Shown here one piece after another: positions 11,330 to 22,653 of a DNA stretch of 55,212 bases. Made by a program: the position numbers and the translations under genes. The notes under the pieces were generated by a model, which ran no database searches, was not told where the DNA came from, and worked only from the letters and a program-made list of their open reading frames with translations. Source of the DNA: Melampsora larici-populina 98AG31 (lineage: Eukaryota; Basidiomycota; Pucciniomycetes; Pucciniales; Melampsoraceae); contig NW_006768769.1 in assembly GCF_000204055.1 (NCBI RefSeq), positions 1,297,240 to 1,352,451 of the forward strand, read 5' to 3'. Numbering within the stretch: the stretch's first letter is position 1; each line of letters starts with the position of its first letter.

Positions 11330-13564
11330 TCAAATAGAAATCCAACCAGATGAATTTAATCCAAATCTAGTTGATGATTCTTTCCATTCTCTTAAAACCA
11401 TTAAAAATATAAAACATAAATCTCTTTGATTCAAATTCCAAAACTTATAAACTTCATTAACTATCAAACCTTGTTGAGATTCGATTTCAACTTCGATTTC
11501 GATTCCATCTATTGATCCCCAAATTCCTGTAATACCAATTCCAGATGATTTTTTAATTGAAACGATTTGATTGAAATTAATTTGAATTTGATGACTATCA
11601 TTTATATTAGAATGATTTGAATTCATAGAAGAACTTGGATTGATAGGTGAATTCGATTTGTTTAATGATTTGTTTAAGAAATTAAAACCTGAATCGAATC
11701 TAATAAACTCTTCATATACTTTTAATTCTCCGGGTAATCTTTTGAAACAACAACCAAACCTAATCATTTCTTCTTCTTCTTCCTTTTCCTTTTCCTCCTT
11801 AACCTCTTTGACCTCTTTGATTTCTTTAGCTTCTCTTAAAATTAAATTTGATAGATTCGATTCGATCGTATTGGTTTGTTTTTTCAATTTAGTCTTTAAA
11901 TTTAAATAAATTGATGAATTGGTAGGTTGTAGAATCGTATTGATATAATTATCTAGTTTAATAGGTTTTTCTAAATTTAATAAATCGTTTCCGATTTCTA
12001 AAAACTTTGTAAACTTTCGACTCGTATTCACCAATTTGATCCTTTTACTTGATTTGGTAGAAGTAGAAGAGTTAGATAAATGAGTTGGAGTCGATTTCAA
12101 ACTAGTGGTTTCTAAAGTTATTGAGGTTTCATTCAAATTCACTACATCTTCAGTTTTAATTTCTTCTGCTTTAACCGCATGACATTCTTCATCCAAAACA
12201 CTTAAAACTCTATATAAACCTTTCAAACCCTGTTTGTTTTTGATTTGTCTTAATTCATATAAAACCCATGCTCTATCAGTAGGTACATCTTTCAAAATTC
12301 CTTGTTCTGGATCTAAAATTGATGAAATCCATTCATATCGTTTCTCCAAAGGTTCAATCACAAATAAAATAATACCAATTATCAAACTTATACTACGTAG
12401 AATAATTTCAGTCGGAACAAAATATGATACCATCAAAATGATTGTAATGATCAAACTTAATCTAATGTTAGGTGAGATCCAAAGTTCTTCAGGTTCGGTA
12501 GCTCTGGTGGTCGGTTTAACATATTTTCCTTTGAATAAGTTTAAAAATCTTTCATGTCCATCTGATAATGCTGCCGCAATGTTTTGAACACCACCACCAT
12601 ACTTCTCTACGTGTGTCCTATATTTTGTGGGTAAGAAGGAAGATTGAGTTGATGTTGATGAGGGTTTGGTGGATTTGGTGGATTTAGAACTGGGTGTTTT
12701 AGATTTGGTTGAATTGGAACTAGGGGTTTTTGATTTGATGGAATCAGGACTTGTTTGATTAGATTTGATAGAAGTAGAACTAGTGATCACAGATTTAGCT
12801 GAGTTGAAACTTTGGTCTATTGATAAATCCGATGATTTGATTGAACTAGGTGGAAGATTTGATTCTAAACTTGAAATTGAATGGATTTCATCATCCTTGG
12901 TTTTGATTGGAGTGGTATTTGACTCGGTGATTAAGATATTAGGTAAATTTATGGACTCTTCACTTTGTGATTCTTCAAAATTTTCTAATTTAATTTCATC
13001 AGTTTCAATTATAAAATCGTCAGTTGGTATCTCGAAAGGTAACGTTTCATGTAAATCATCTTTTGAATCAATCAAAGTAGGCGTAGAGGTCGTAGAGGTT
13101 GTCGTAGAAGTCGTTTGAGTATCAGTCGTTGTAGGAAATAAAATTGAATAAGTTTGATTGGGTGAAATCGTGAAACATAACACAATTGATAGAAAACCAA
13201 AAAACGTTAAACGATAGGACCAAAGAATCGTATAGATGGTAGCCCAAATCCCAGTACGAATTGGATCTTTCCAACTTCTTAATCTATCAAGTTCATAAGA
13301 TATTGTAGCATAGATTGGTAAGACTGAGATAGTGAATCTATGTATGTTTGAAGTCAAGAGTGCTGGTCTAAATTGAATCTGTTTTGATAATTGTAATTCA
13401 GATTGATCATATCTTGGTATTGAAATTGAAGTAGATTTCAAGAGTTTTGAGGATCTTGATTGAATTGAAGTCGTTTGATTTGTAAGATGTTGAAATTGAT
13501 TGATAAATTCTTTCGATAAATTGTTTTCATTGAAGTTTGTGGTAATGGGACTTCCGATAGACAT
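11330..13564 (-). CDS. membrane protein with C-terminal GRAM-like domain
   Basis: Single-exon 744-aa protein. Two hydrophobic segments lie near 75-140 (including LTFFGFLSIVLCFTI), a Ser/Thr/Lys-rich disordered stretch at about 145-310 (repeated TPSS-K-STKS units), a second hydrophobic pair near 370-410 (LSLIITIILMVSYFVP and SLIIGIILFVIEPL), and then a soluble region. The last 120 residues, from CFKRLPGELKVYEEFIRF to VYKFWNLNQRDLCFIFLMVL, resemble a GRAM/PH-like fold, which binds phosphoinositides or sits at membrane contacts. I do not recognise a named orthologue; GRAMD4-type proteins have a similar plan. The intact long frame with no introns is unusual for this window. Function is inferred from topology only. 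Confidence 0.65.
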   Translation of the reverse strand: MSIGSPITTNFNENNLSKEFINQFQHLTNQTTSIQSRSSKLLKSTSISIPRYDQSELQLSKQIQFRPALLTSNIHRFTISVLPIYATISYELDRLRSWKDPIRTGIWATIYTILWSYRLTFFGFLSIVLCFTISPNQTYSILFPTTTDTQTTSTTTSTTSTPTLIDSKDDLHETLPFEIPTDDFIIETDEIKLENFEESQSEESINLPNILITESNTTPIKTKDDEIHSISSLESNLPPSSIKSSDLSIDQSFNSAKSVITSSTSIKSNQTSPDSIKSKTPSSNSTKSKTPSSKSTKSTKPSSTSTQSSFLPTKYRTHVEKYGGGVQNIAAALSDGHERFLNLFKGKYVKPTTRATEPEELWISPNIRLSLIITIILMVSYFVPTEIILRSISLIIGIILFVIEPLEKRYEWISSILDPEQGILKDVPTDRAWVLYELRQIKNKQGLKGLYRVLSVLDEECHAVKAEEIKTEDVVNLNETSITLETTSLKSTPTHLSNSSTSTKSSKRIKLVNTSRKFTKFLEIGNDLLNLEKPIKLDNYINTILQPTNSSIYLNLKTKLKKQTNTIESNLSNLILREAKEIKEVKEVKEEKEKEEEEEMIRFGCCFKRLPGELKVYEEFIRFDSGFNFLNKSLNKSNSPINPSSSMNSNHSNINDSHQIQINFNQIVSIKKSSGIGITGIWGSIDGIEIEVEIESQQGLIVNEVYKFWNLNQRDLCFIFLMVLREWKESSTRFGLNSSGWISI

Positions 13565-14454
13565 AGCTTGGGTTGAATGAAGAGTCTGAAAATTATGTGA
13601 GATATAAATGTATAAAAGATATGAATCAAGATGAAAGATATGATGTAAACAGAATAGATAGGATAGAAATCGAAGGTGATGATGAAGGTCTTAATGATGA
13701 AGTTTGAGTTGAGTTGAGCGGAAATCGAAATCGAGATGGTATCTTGTAGACAAACTTCAGGTCGTAAACTAATTTTGATGGAGATTGTTCAACTTGGTAT
13801 AGGCTTGGTATTAGAAACTGATTTTTTTGTACGGTTTCATTTTGTCAAGTCTCGACTCTCTTCTTTTATCACCTTTGAACCGACATTTCTAAAATTAGTT
13901 CCATCAAATCAAAACACGAAAAAAGGAAATCGAGTTTGGATTTATTTAGGAGTGAAATCGACATCGAAAGAGGAATTTATTATCCAATCAAACAACTTCT
14001 ATCATCATCGAAGCGTCATAGGCGTCATCGAAGCTTGAGATCCACATTGGGTCATCTTTTGACGTCATGTTTGGAGTTTCCCTTCAGTCTACCATTCATC
14101 TGACATCCACCCGTCATGCCAGTTTACCACTCTAAAACTATCGTCCATTCCTGAATCCTATTTATCACATACATCATGTATAACTTCAAAGGAATTCTGT
14201 GAAACTGAAGTTCAAGATTGTAGGTCATTAATTTAATTCATAAACAAGTCTCTCTGTTTGGCTGATACGGTTTGATTTAAATGCGGAGTCCACACCTTGA
14301 ATTCAAATCAAGTCCCAATCGTCATGATCACACGAGTCCGATCCATGAGTATCAAGGTGAGACGCTTTGTCGAGGTGCTAGGAGAGATCTTCATCTGCCG
14401 ATTGCCATCTTGAATTATGAGTCGAATGTGATATACTAGTATATTGTCGATTCT
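13565..14454. other. intergenic, upstream flank of the retrotransposon
   Basis: Promoter side of the minus-strand gene that ends at 11330, and the left flank of the Ngaro-like insertion. No convincing gene. A small cluster of GTCATC repeats lies near 14010-14070. Confidence 0.5.
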
Positions 14455-14685
14455 TTGGTTGTCTTAACCAAGGCACGACTTAAGACTTAGGTCCATGACC
14501 AAAAGTTCTAAGTAAGTGAGGTTCCTGTACAACTGTACGAGATCGAGAACTCGATCGAGTAAAAGTCTCAACTTTGAAAATTTTCACACCCCGCACCAAA
14601 AAATTGAAACTCAGAACTTTTTATTTTGATCACCAATCCCATCTCAGTTTAATTTTATAAATTCACTTCAAATAGTTTTTTTATA
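14455..14685 (+). repeat. A1 split direct repeat (left end of element)
   Basis: 231 bp starting TTGGTTGTCTTAACCAAGGC and ending in a T-run plus ATA. Identical to A2 at 22403-22633 except one G/A difference (CACGACTT versus CACAACTT). It lies directly upstream of the first start codon, so it probably holds the element promoter. Confidence 0.92.
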
Positions 14686-14721
14686 TATATATAGATATAT
14701 ATCTCTTAACAAGAAGACAAG

Positions 14722-16230
14722 ATGGCATCATTCAGCGAAGAAATAAACGCATCAAAAGAGAAGATCATAGCTTCAGGGACAAAGATCAAAATAACAAAAG
14801 CTCAAAAACAATCATCCGGACCGAAAGTGGCCACAAGGAGCCAGAAGAAAACCGGAGAAGAAGGAAAAGAAAACAACCAGCAACTAGAGATGGCCGAGCA
14901 GTCGCAGACACAAGCAGGGACCAGCACGTCAATCACAAACCAATCGGCAGCACTAGAGGAACCTCACGGAACCAACGTAGGCAGCGGGTCGAACGGGAAT
15001 AAGGGAGAAGAGAAGGAGAAAGGAAACACGGAAGAAGAGGAAGAAGGTAAGCTTTAGAGCGTCCTGGGAATGAAACCCATTTCCGTTTCTCTGTATTTCC
15101 CAATCCAAATCAGTCTCGAAAAGAGAAGAAACAAACCCACCCTACGGGAGAGGAAAGTGCACCAGTCACACAACACTGAGGCAGACGTGGGCTATACCAT
15201 GATCAAAGGAAAAAGAAAAAAAAGAAAAAAACAAGATGACAGTCAGACGGACAAAGTCAAAGAAGATGAGGATAAAAGAAGAGGAAGCCGGAAAGGCATT
15301 GATTCCAAAAAGACGGATAAAGAAAGACATCAGTCAAACCCAAATACGGAATATCTATATGATAAAGAAAAAGTCCAGAGAAATAACGCTTACAGTCCCA
15401 GAAAACGCACCACGTTATACCATGAGGAGAAAGACTACAGAAGCTGACTCGTGAAAATTGCGTTCACACGTACTTGACAGAAGACGACCACGAAACAAAG
15501 AAGGCAAAGTGGATGAGCCGTACAGAACACGAATACTACTTCGGAGACGTGAACCGTGCAGACGAGATGCTACAAGCACTTAACGCAGTATATGGCGGAG
15601 CTTACCCAACGACTGAAGAAAGAGACCGGATCACCAACAGTGTTGGGTACAACGTCCCAAACGGGACCCCCAACGTAGCTCGGGTGCCTCCTTCAGAAGT
15701 AGCAAGAGAGCGCCCAAGGACCGAGTCGCTAGTAGCAGGCGGAGAGAGCGAAAGCGAAGACGAAGTAGAGATAGAGGAAAAGGCGGAGGAAAAAACGGCG
15801 GACACGCCGAAAACAAAAGAAAAGAAGAGGAAAGTGGCAGAGCCAAGTAGCGGAAGCGAATCCGGTAAGACATCCCTAACAAACATCAGATAGGAAACAG
15901 ACGTGATGCAAGTCACTGACAGATATGAAACCTTCTGGCAGAGACTGGAAAGACGGTCGCAAAACCAAAAGAGAAAAAGAAGAGGACCATAGACCAGGAC
16001 GGTGAGGAAGAATCCGGTAAGTGACCTAAGAACAGTAGAGACGTCGCAGAAGCAGAGTTTGGAGTACAAGACCTAACCTTCAGACATACGTTTCGCGTGC
16101 AGAAACAGAAGACGGCATCACCTACATGATAGGGAAACCGATAGAAGGGAACCTTCTTCTTCCATTGACACCGTATTTCGACGTTGTAGAACTTATAACC
16201 CAACAAGGGTTATACAGAGCTGGAAGAGGA
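14722..16230 (+). pseudogene. ORF1 / N-terminal Gag region, degraded, multi-exon
   Basis: Opens with MASFSEEINASKEKI and a Lys/Glu/Gln/Ser-rich tail. A clean GTAAGC donor at 15047 and a CAG acceptor at 15111-15113 continue in phase. Two lesions follow: a TGA at 15200 (CGA to TGA would explain it) and a frameshift near 15435-15445. After that comes a readable block beginning LTRENCVHTYLTEDD. Further donors at 15865 and 16017 and acceptors ending at 15941 and 16083 lead to a last segment ending GLYRAGRG-stop, beside the AT-rich insertion. By position this is the N-terminal Gag of the element. Similarity to the minus-strand element's Gag is weak here, so a separate ORF1 is possible. Confidence 0.55.
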
Positions 16231-17782
16231 TAATCTACTAATAAAATGACTAGTAGAAGTTGTCTAAGGACTGCTCTTCTAAAACAACACAATCAGAAAG
16301 AGCTCTGTTGTATTGAGTACTGATAAGGCACCAGAGAAATATAACTTCACACGTAATTTTAACTTCAAAAGCACACTTTGTATTACTATCAACACTGCTA
16401 TAGTGTTATTCCCAATTGATAACTGAAAAAAATAAGCAATATCTGATTGATATTATTCCCAATAAGTCTTTATGACTATAAAACTAAAGTAAATTTCTCT
16501 TTATAACTGTAATAAAGGGCGTATTTAAGTGAACAGGTACTATTAAAATAAGTTTATGATGATAAACAAAATAATAATGGCGTAAATGATAAAGAAAAAA
16601 AAAAGGGAACAACAGTCCCAAAACCCTCTCAAAGTATATATAACAATGTACTAGAACTTTTACAATGGTCAACAGCCTCAAAACCAATCAAATCCGCCCA
16701 AAATTCCCTAAAAACCCTATGATGACGCAATGTAATGGTTTTGTTACTAATAAATGATGTAATTTTCACAGCTAAAAGTGATCAATGACGCAATAATATG
16801 ATGTACAGCACTTCTTATGATGAATACAGGTGATTTTTTCCTTGTAAACTAGCTGAAAACCAATTTTTTGAGATTACGAATTTTTTCAGATGTGCTCCAA
16901 TTTTTGATTACTAAAGTGCATCTTGTAGTCCACGTGTTACTGATCATTTCTGACACCTACATGACCTACTTCTGATGAGTGATGAGTAAGATATTGAGTT
17001 GTGAAGTTAAGGTTTTTAGTGTTACATATGACTTGTGACTGTAAATTCGAGATTCACACCAATTCTTTATTTGCCTTATAACTTTTTACACACACCTCCG
17101 TTACTAATGATTTAAAGTTTGTACATTATGTAATCCACTCTTCTGCGTTGAATGAGCCATCTACCAACCTATTCTGACGTCATTTGACATATGTAATTAG
17201 CTGAAAACCTCCATTTTCTTCACTTTTCACAGCTACTACTAAGCCTTTCTTGCTCATGTAATATTACATCATCATCTATAGCCTTAAAAATCCCGGAAAA
17301 TCCTCTTGGCAACCTTAAATTCCATCACTACCACTATTACACAACCAAACTACACGTGTACCTCTTGTTTACCAACTTCGAAAAAGTGCTTTCTTCCTAA
17401 TAACTTCTGTTTCTACTTATCAACCTTGAAGATTAAAATTTTCATAGTATCATATAATGTTGTTCTTTCATATTCTAACCTCATAATACCCATAACTTTA
17501 TTTTTACTAACCTAAAAACCATTTTCCAACCTTTATACCTATAATTTCGAATTTTTCTTATGTTTTTCTTTCTTTCTTTTTGTAATAAATTTGTAAGTAA
17601 ACTATAATGATCTTAATATATAATGTGAAATAAAATAATGTAATGTTGACCTAATGACCAATACATAAGCCTACAAGAGCTTCAATTGATCAAAAACCTC
17701 CATTTCGAATTTTCTTTCCTGCTGAATCCTGCTAATAAACTGGTAAACTGGTAATTGTGAATTTTTTAATTGATCCCATAAA
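16231..17782. mobile_element. AT-rich insertion splitting the Gag region
   Basis: About 1.55 kb of markedly AT-rich non-coding DNA between two roughly 50 percent GC coding blocks. The relative at 3847-4979 has continuous coding across the matching position (between its QVLQGSLPL and TIFNKDW), so this segment is best read as an insertion. It contains repeated TGATGTAAT and TGACGCAAT-like words and AGCTGAAAAC motifs but no long frame. I could not fix terminal repeats or a target duplication. The edges show only a weak GGAAGAGGAT / ATCCTCCTCTTCTTCC complementarity. Confidence 0.45.
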
Positions 17783-18699
17783 TTGATCACCACATCCTCC
17801 TCTTCTTCCAAACTGAAAGCATACGTGCAACTAACAATCTTCGACCCAACTTGGATTGAGAACGACCACAGACAGGTTGGAAAGAAAAAAACGAAGACTA
17901 TCAAAGAGCTGCAGGAGGACGACTCATCAGCAACCTTCTCCGGATTGACACCCCCAGAGGAACTCCTAATGACTTACGGTTTCTGGACCGACACAATGGA
18001 CCTTTTCATAAAGTACCTCGATGAGCACTACAACAAACCCATGGCAGCCAAGATGTTCAGGAGACACAAAGAAAACGTAGTAAAAATCAAACAGTCGACC
18101 AAGTCCTGGATGGTTGCGCTGAGATATTGTATGAAGGTACGCTTAGTAGTGATGGTGGTGAAGAAAAAGGACGGGAAGAGGGTGATGATAGATGCAGGCT
18201 ATCTCCACGAAGATATACTGCGAGAAGCAAAAGAAGAAACCGATAACTTAGGAGATCGAAGGTTCACGGATAACCCTTATGCTCCGGGAGGAGAGAAGGA
18301 GTCCATAGACCCGACAACCGGGAAAACGAAGCCAAGCGCGAAAAGGAATTTCGCTTTCAATAACGGCGGGAAATCAAACCAAGGTTAGTACCGCACCCGA
18401 TAAACCAAGAACGAGGGCCGACTGACTGACAGAGTGGGTGTCTAACACTTCGGACAACAGGTTACAGCAAGCCAACGGGATACCAAGGCCCAAAGGAGAA
18501 CTTCATCCCGAATTTCCAAGCCTTCAGGAAAACGAATAACTTTTGGGGCGCCGGACAGAAGACCAACCCGAACCAAGTGTTCAACGCAGCAAACAACGGG
18601 AAGGGGAAAAGTTACGGGTGGCAAGCGAAGGGAAGGGGCGCAAGCGCCCCAAACGGAGGTGCTGCAGAGAAGTCCACAGACAACCAGGACAAACAGTAA
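17783..18699 (+). CDS. Gag-like protein, C-terminal part, two exons
   Basis: Exons 17783-18383 and 18461-18699 (77-nt GT-AG intron, in phase). The core QLTIFDPTWIEND to SWMVALRYCMKVRLVVMVV matches the Gag of the minus-strand element. The tail is Gly/Asn/Lys-rich (KGKSYGWQAKGRGAS) without a zinc knuckle. The TAA stop at 18697 lies inside the donor CA-GTAAGT at 18696. Splicing to the CAG ending at 18813 removes 118 nt and continues in frame into Pol. The true N-terminus is upstream of the AT-rich insertion, so the Met at 17783 is an artefact of truncation. The role as particle protein is inferred from the family. Confidence 0.7.
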
Positions 18700-18813
18700 G
18701 TTGATAGTCTAGAACGTACTGTTTTGTAATAGCAATGCACATGTTTGTGAGAAAAGAGAGAGGGAGGAATAAACTATTGTAAAATAACATACCAAAACTA
18801 TTCCTTTCCCCAG

Positions 18814-20924
18814 CCCTTGCTCTGAAAGTCCCGACGAATCGCTCCATTTTGCCAGTGCCGTCCAGTCCCACGGGATTGAACGAGACCAGACCAACGCACA
18901 AACAGTAGAGGAAAGAGCGAGAGACCACCCAGGCCGTTTTTCCCAAAACGCCGGAAAGCCAAGTGGATGTGGGCCAACGACGTCTGACGCGAGAGAGGCG
19001 GGAGACCAGGCGGAGGACCAACAACAAGCTAAACACAACGGCGCAACTTTCATGTCACGCAAGTCAGAAAAGGAAGGATTAGAAGACACGTCAAGCAACA
19101 TAAAAGTCTATAAGTCGCCACCGCCAGAACTAGAGAACAACTTACCGGAAGGCGGTTACCACATGAACAGGAGCTGGCCGAAGAAGGTCAAATGCGAGAT
19201 GAAGATCGAAATGTGGGAAAAAATGCTGAGTACCCTAAACCTGATGGAAGAACACGGATACGTACTTCAAGGGTTCAGAAACGGTTTCACACAAGGCATC
19301 CCTCAACACAGGATAGGGGAGAAGGAGTTCTACGCACCAAATAATCATGCGACCAGCGAGAAGGACAAAGAGGAGATACGGAAAAAGTTATCGAAAGAGC
19401 TGGCGTCAGGAAGGATGCGCGGTCCCTTTACAGAAAACGAGGTACTTACAACGCTGGGGTTTTTTCGGACTAGTCCCATGGGAATGGTTACGAACAACGA
19501 CAGGTCAACCAGAGTAATAAACAATCTATCTTACCCAAAAAGAGTCAACGGCATAGCATCAGTAAACACATATGTAGACAAAAACGATTTCAAAACAAGT
19601 TGGGACGATTTCCAAACGGTCGCGACATTTTTCAGTAAGGAAGGAGGAATCCTGGAGCTGGGGATTTTCGACTGGGAAAAAGCCTACCGGCAGATTCCAA
19701 CCAGTCCCGACCAGTGGCGATACTTGATGTTAAGGACAGCCGAAGGAAGGTTCATATTAGACACAAGGGTGTCTTTCGGAGGCGTAGCCGGATGCGGCAG
19801 TTTCGGAGGCCCAGCGGACGCGTGGCGAGCCATCATGAAGAAACAGTTCAACTTCTTGAGGGTGTTTCGCTGGGTCGACGACAATCTCTTCATACGGAGA
19901 GCGGGAGAGAAGAACCCGGTGACAATGGATCAGGTGGTGAAGGCGAGCGCAGAATTGGGAGTGAAAACTAACGACGGGAAATACTGAGTTTGGAACGGAG
20001 CAAAAGTACATCGGTTTCATATGGAACGGAAGGGACAAATCAGTTCGACTCCCAGAGCACAAACGACAAGAAAGACTCGTACAGATTAGGGAGGCGATTG
20101 ATAATAAGGGAGCACACACTCACAAGTCGATACAAAAGCTAACGGGACGCCTAGACCACGTAACATACATGTTACCTCAGATGAAATGCTATAACGTCGG
20201 ACTATACAGCATGCTAGCAGGATGGAAAAACGAGTTAGCACTGAGATGTTTACCAACGGAAGTGGGAGAGGACCTGATAGAGTGGGAGGACGTACTCAAA
20301 AAGTTTGAAAACCATAAGTTAATACCCAAGCACGGTATTGAGAACATCGGTTGGGTAGGAGACGCATCGACGGGTTTCGGAATAGGAGTGATGGTTGGAA
20401 AGCATTGGACACAGTTAAAAGTGAGAACAGGTTGGAGTGACATAGATGAAAGGGGAGTGAAACAAGGGATCGCCTGGCTTGAAACGGTGGCCGTAAGGAT
20501 GGGAGTCGAGATGGTTCGAAACCTGTTAGAAACGAAAGGCAGAAGGTTTCTTGTTTTGACCGACAACACCGGAACGGAAGCAGCTATCAGAAATCAGAAG
20601 TCAAGAGACCGAAGCGTAAGCGACGAGTGGAAACTGTTACAAAAAAGAATCACTTACCTCGGCTGCGAACTGGAAGAAAGATACGTGAAAACCGGGGATA
20701 ACAACGCAGACCTATTATCGAGAGGTGAGCATGGAACGAAGAAAGACTCCTACTTCCTGAAACCGACAATACCCACTCACCTCAGGCCCTACATACAATA
20801 CGAAACACAGGAAGAGTATGAAAAAAGAACGCGTGACCTTCGAGAACGCGATAGGAAATGGGGAACCTTGGCGGAAGGCGGTAACGGAACACCTGGTGAA
20901 CGGAGCGTGGGCGGACAGCACTAA
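18814..20924 (+). pseudogene. reverse transcriptase-RNase H (Pol), frameshifted
   Basis: The frame opens right at the acceptor (18814), upstream of the first Met at 19052, which supports expression as a spliced Gag-Pol. RT motifs: IFDWEKAYRQIP (A), GCGSFGGPADAWR (B) and FRWVDDNLFI (C, VDD). A frameshift near 19980 puts a TGA after NDGKY; the other frame resumes at EFGTEQKYIGFIWNGRDK. RNase H motifs follow: NIGWVGDAST, IAWLETVAVR, VLTDNTGTE and NNADLLSRGE. It aligns along its length with the intact copy at 1798-3669. Its last 107 nt overlap the recombinase frame. One small indel explains the break, so the copy decayed recently. Confidence 0.88.
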
Positions 20925-21891
20925 GAAGAGCTACGCGAGCGCGGTAAACAAGTTCAAATCCTACATCGAAAGCGAAGGGAGAGTTTTCAACAACAAGGAA
21001 CCCATGACGGAGAAAGATTTGTACGGTTTTGTGGTTTGGGCAGGACCATCGGAAGTAGAGAAGAAGTCAGCACCAATGAGGGAAGTCCGAGAAAAGACGG
21101 TGGAGAAGTACTTAGCGGGGCTGAAGGCTTGGCACATCGCGAAACACCACAAGCAACCGGAGATGGACAAGCAACTGATAGATTGGCTATTGAGATCGAC
21201 GGAGAGGAGCGAAGAAAGAAAGAAAATAACCGGGAAGGAAAAGAAGAAGCCGGTAACGGTACAGAAGCTGTTCGAAATGGTAGTGGAATTAAATGGAAAG
21301 TCAAAGGCACACGACTTAGTGATGACTATAGCCTTATGCGCATTCTGGGGAATGGCAAGGTTAGGAGAGATGCTAAGAGAAACGATAGAGGAAGGTGCGA
21401 TAAAGATGGAGGACGTAGAGCTAGAGGAATCAAGGAAAGGAAAGTCCGCCTCTTTGAAGATATGGAAGGCGAAGACCGCCAAACCAGGAGAAGTGTAGGT
21501 CATAAAGTTAGCGGAGCAACAGTCAGTCCTCGACCCAGTGGCGGCTCTAGAAAGGTGGATCGCCGCTGAACACCCGAAGAGGGGAAAGAAAGACATACTA
21601 TTCTCATATCTCGAGGACGGGGAGAGACATACGTTGACGAGGATGCGATTCACAAAGATCATGGATAACGTGTGGGGAAAGCACGGGGTCAAAAAAGGTG
21701 TATGGTCCGGGCACTCCTTCAGAGTAGGCGGAGCATCTTTACGGCTCAATCTAGGTTGGGAGAAAGAAGGGATCATGAAAGTCGGCAGGTGGAAGTCAAA
21801 AGCAATCGAATGTTATCTGCGAGAATTTAGCGAGAAGGAGAGGGAAGACACAAAAGATTTCCTATGGCTTATTGACAGGAGAAACAGATAA
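20818..21891 (+). pseudogene. tyrosine recombinase, interrupted by one stop codon
   Basis: One reading frame of about 357 codons broken by TAG at 21496-21498 (after KAKTAKPGEV). The intact relative has Gln at this position (GETQVLQL), so a CAG to TAG change is likely. Catalytic features are otherwise kept: Arg in FWGMARLGEM, the H-x-x-R box in GHSFRVGGAS, Trp in GRWK, and Tyr in IECYLREFS. The start codon lies inside the 3' end of the RT-RNase H frame, giving a 107-nt overlap that the minus-strand element lacks. A product from the downstream Met could not include the core-binding domain or the first Arg. Confidence 0.88.
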
Positions 21892-22217
21892 ACAGATGAG
21901 ATGACGAGTATTTAAAGTTTTCACACTTTCCAATTTCAAATTTATTTAAAGTTCCAATTTAGTTTACAAGACGGAGTTAAAAGGGACAAGATACATGCAC
22001 GGTGTACGGGATACAGGGTAGTTAAGAAAGGAGGCAAGCGAGGATAAACGAAGCAACCAAATTGAACATTGAATGTCGTACACAAAAGAGCCCAGCGAGT
22101 GCAAGCAAGACTCAGATAGAGTTTCGCGGGTTACTCAACGAGTTGAGACTCTACAAGAGCCTCACTTCCATAGGGTTTGTCGAGTATCACGCAACTCTAA
22201 AAGAGCACAGCATTGCC

Positions 22218-22403
22218 AAACGGACCCGTGCCACACCTAAAACGGAAATTTTTAACCGTGGGTAAAAAGTGGTACGGGCCCGGGACCGGGCTCCCCCGAA
22301 GACTCCTATCTCAGTCTGAGAAGTCAGACCAAGGTAGGAGTATCCTACGGAAGGTATATAAAATTAGATAGCTCACCCCCTAAAAGAGCTTATGAGAATG
22401 GAT
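22218..22403 (+). repeat. B1 split direct repeat
   Basis: 186 bp starting AAACGGACCCGTGCCAC and ending GAGAATGGAT, GC-rich at its left part. It differs from B2 only at two G/A positions. It abuts A2 with a shared T at the junction, as expected for the internal B-A junction used in the circular intermediate of Ngaro elements. Confidence 0.92.
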
Positions 22404-22633
22404 TGGTTGTCTTAACCAAGGCACAACTTAAGACTTAGGTCCATGACCAAAAGTTCTAAGTAAGTGAGGTTCCTGTACAACTGTACGAGATCGAGAACTC
22501 GATCGAGTAAAAGTCTCAACTTTGAAAATTTTCACACCCCGCACCAAAAAATTGAAACTCAGAACTTTTTATTTTGATCACCAATCCCATCTCAGTTTAA
22601 TTTTATAAATTCACTTCAAATAGTTTTTTTATA
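22403..22633 (+). repeat. A2 split direct repeat
   Basis: 231 bp, 230 of 231 identical to A1 at 14455-14685. It sits between B1 and B2, which is the defining arrangement of Ngaro elements. Confidence 0.92.
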
Positions 22634-22653
22634 CCTCCCACCCACCCAGCTGG

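Noticed and set aside
15602..16206. Antisense reading frames over the ORF1 region, Ser/Phe/Leu-rich
   Set aside because: They are shadows of the Lys/Glu-rich sense coding sequence and show no domain.
20961..21776. Long antisense frame opposite the recombinase (271 codons)
   Set aside because: The sense strand carries clear catalytic motifs; the antisense product has no recognisable feature.
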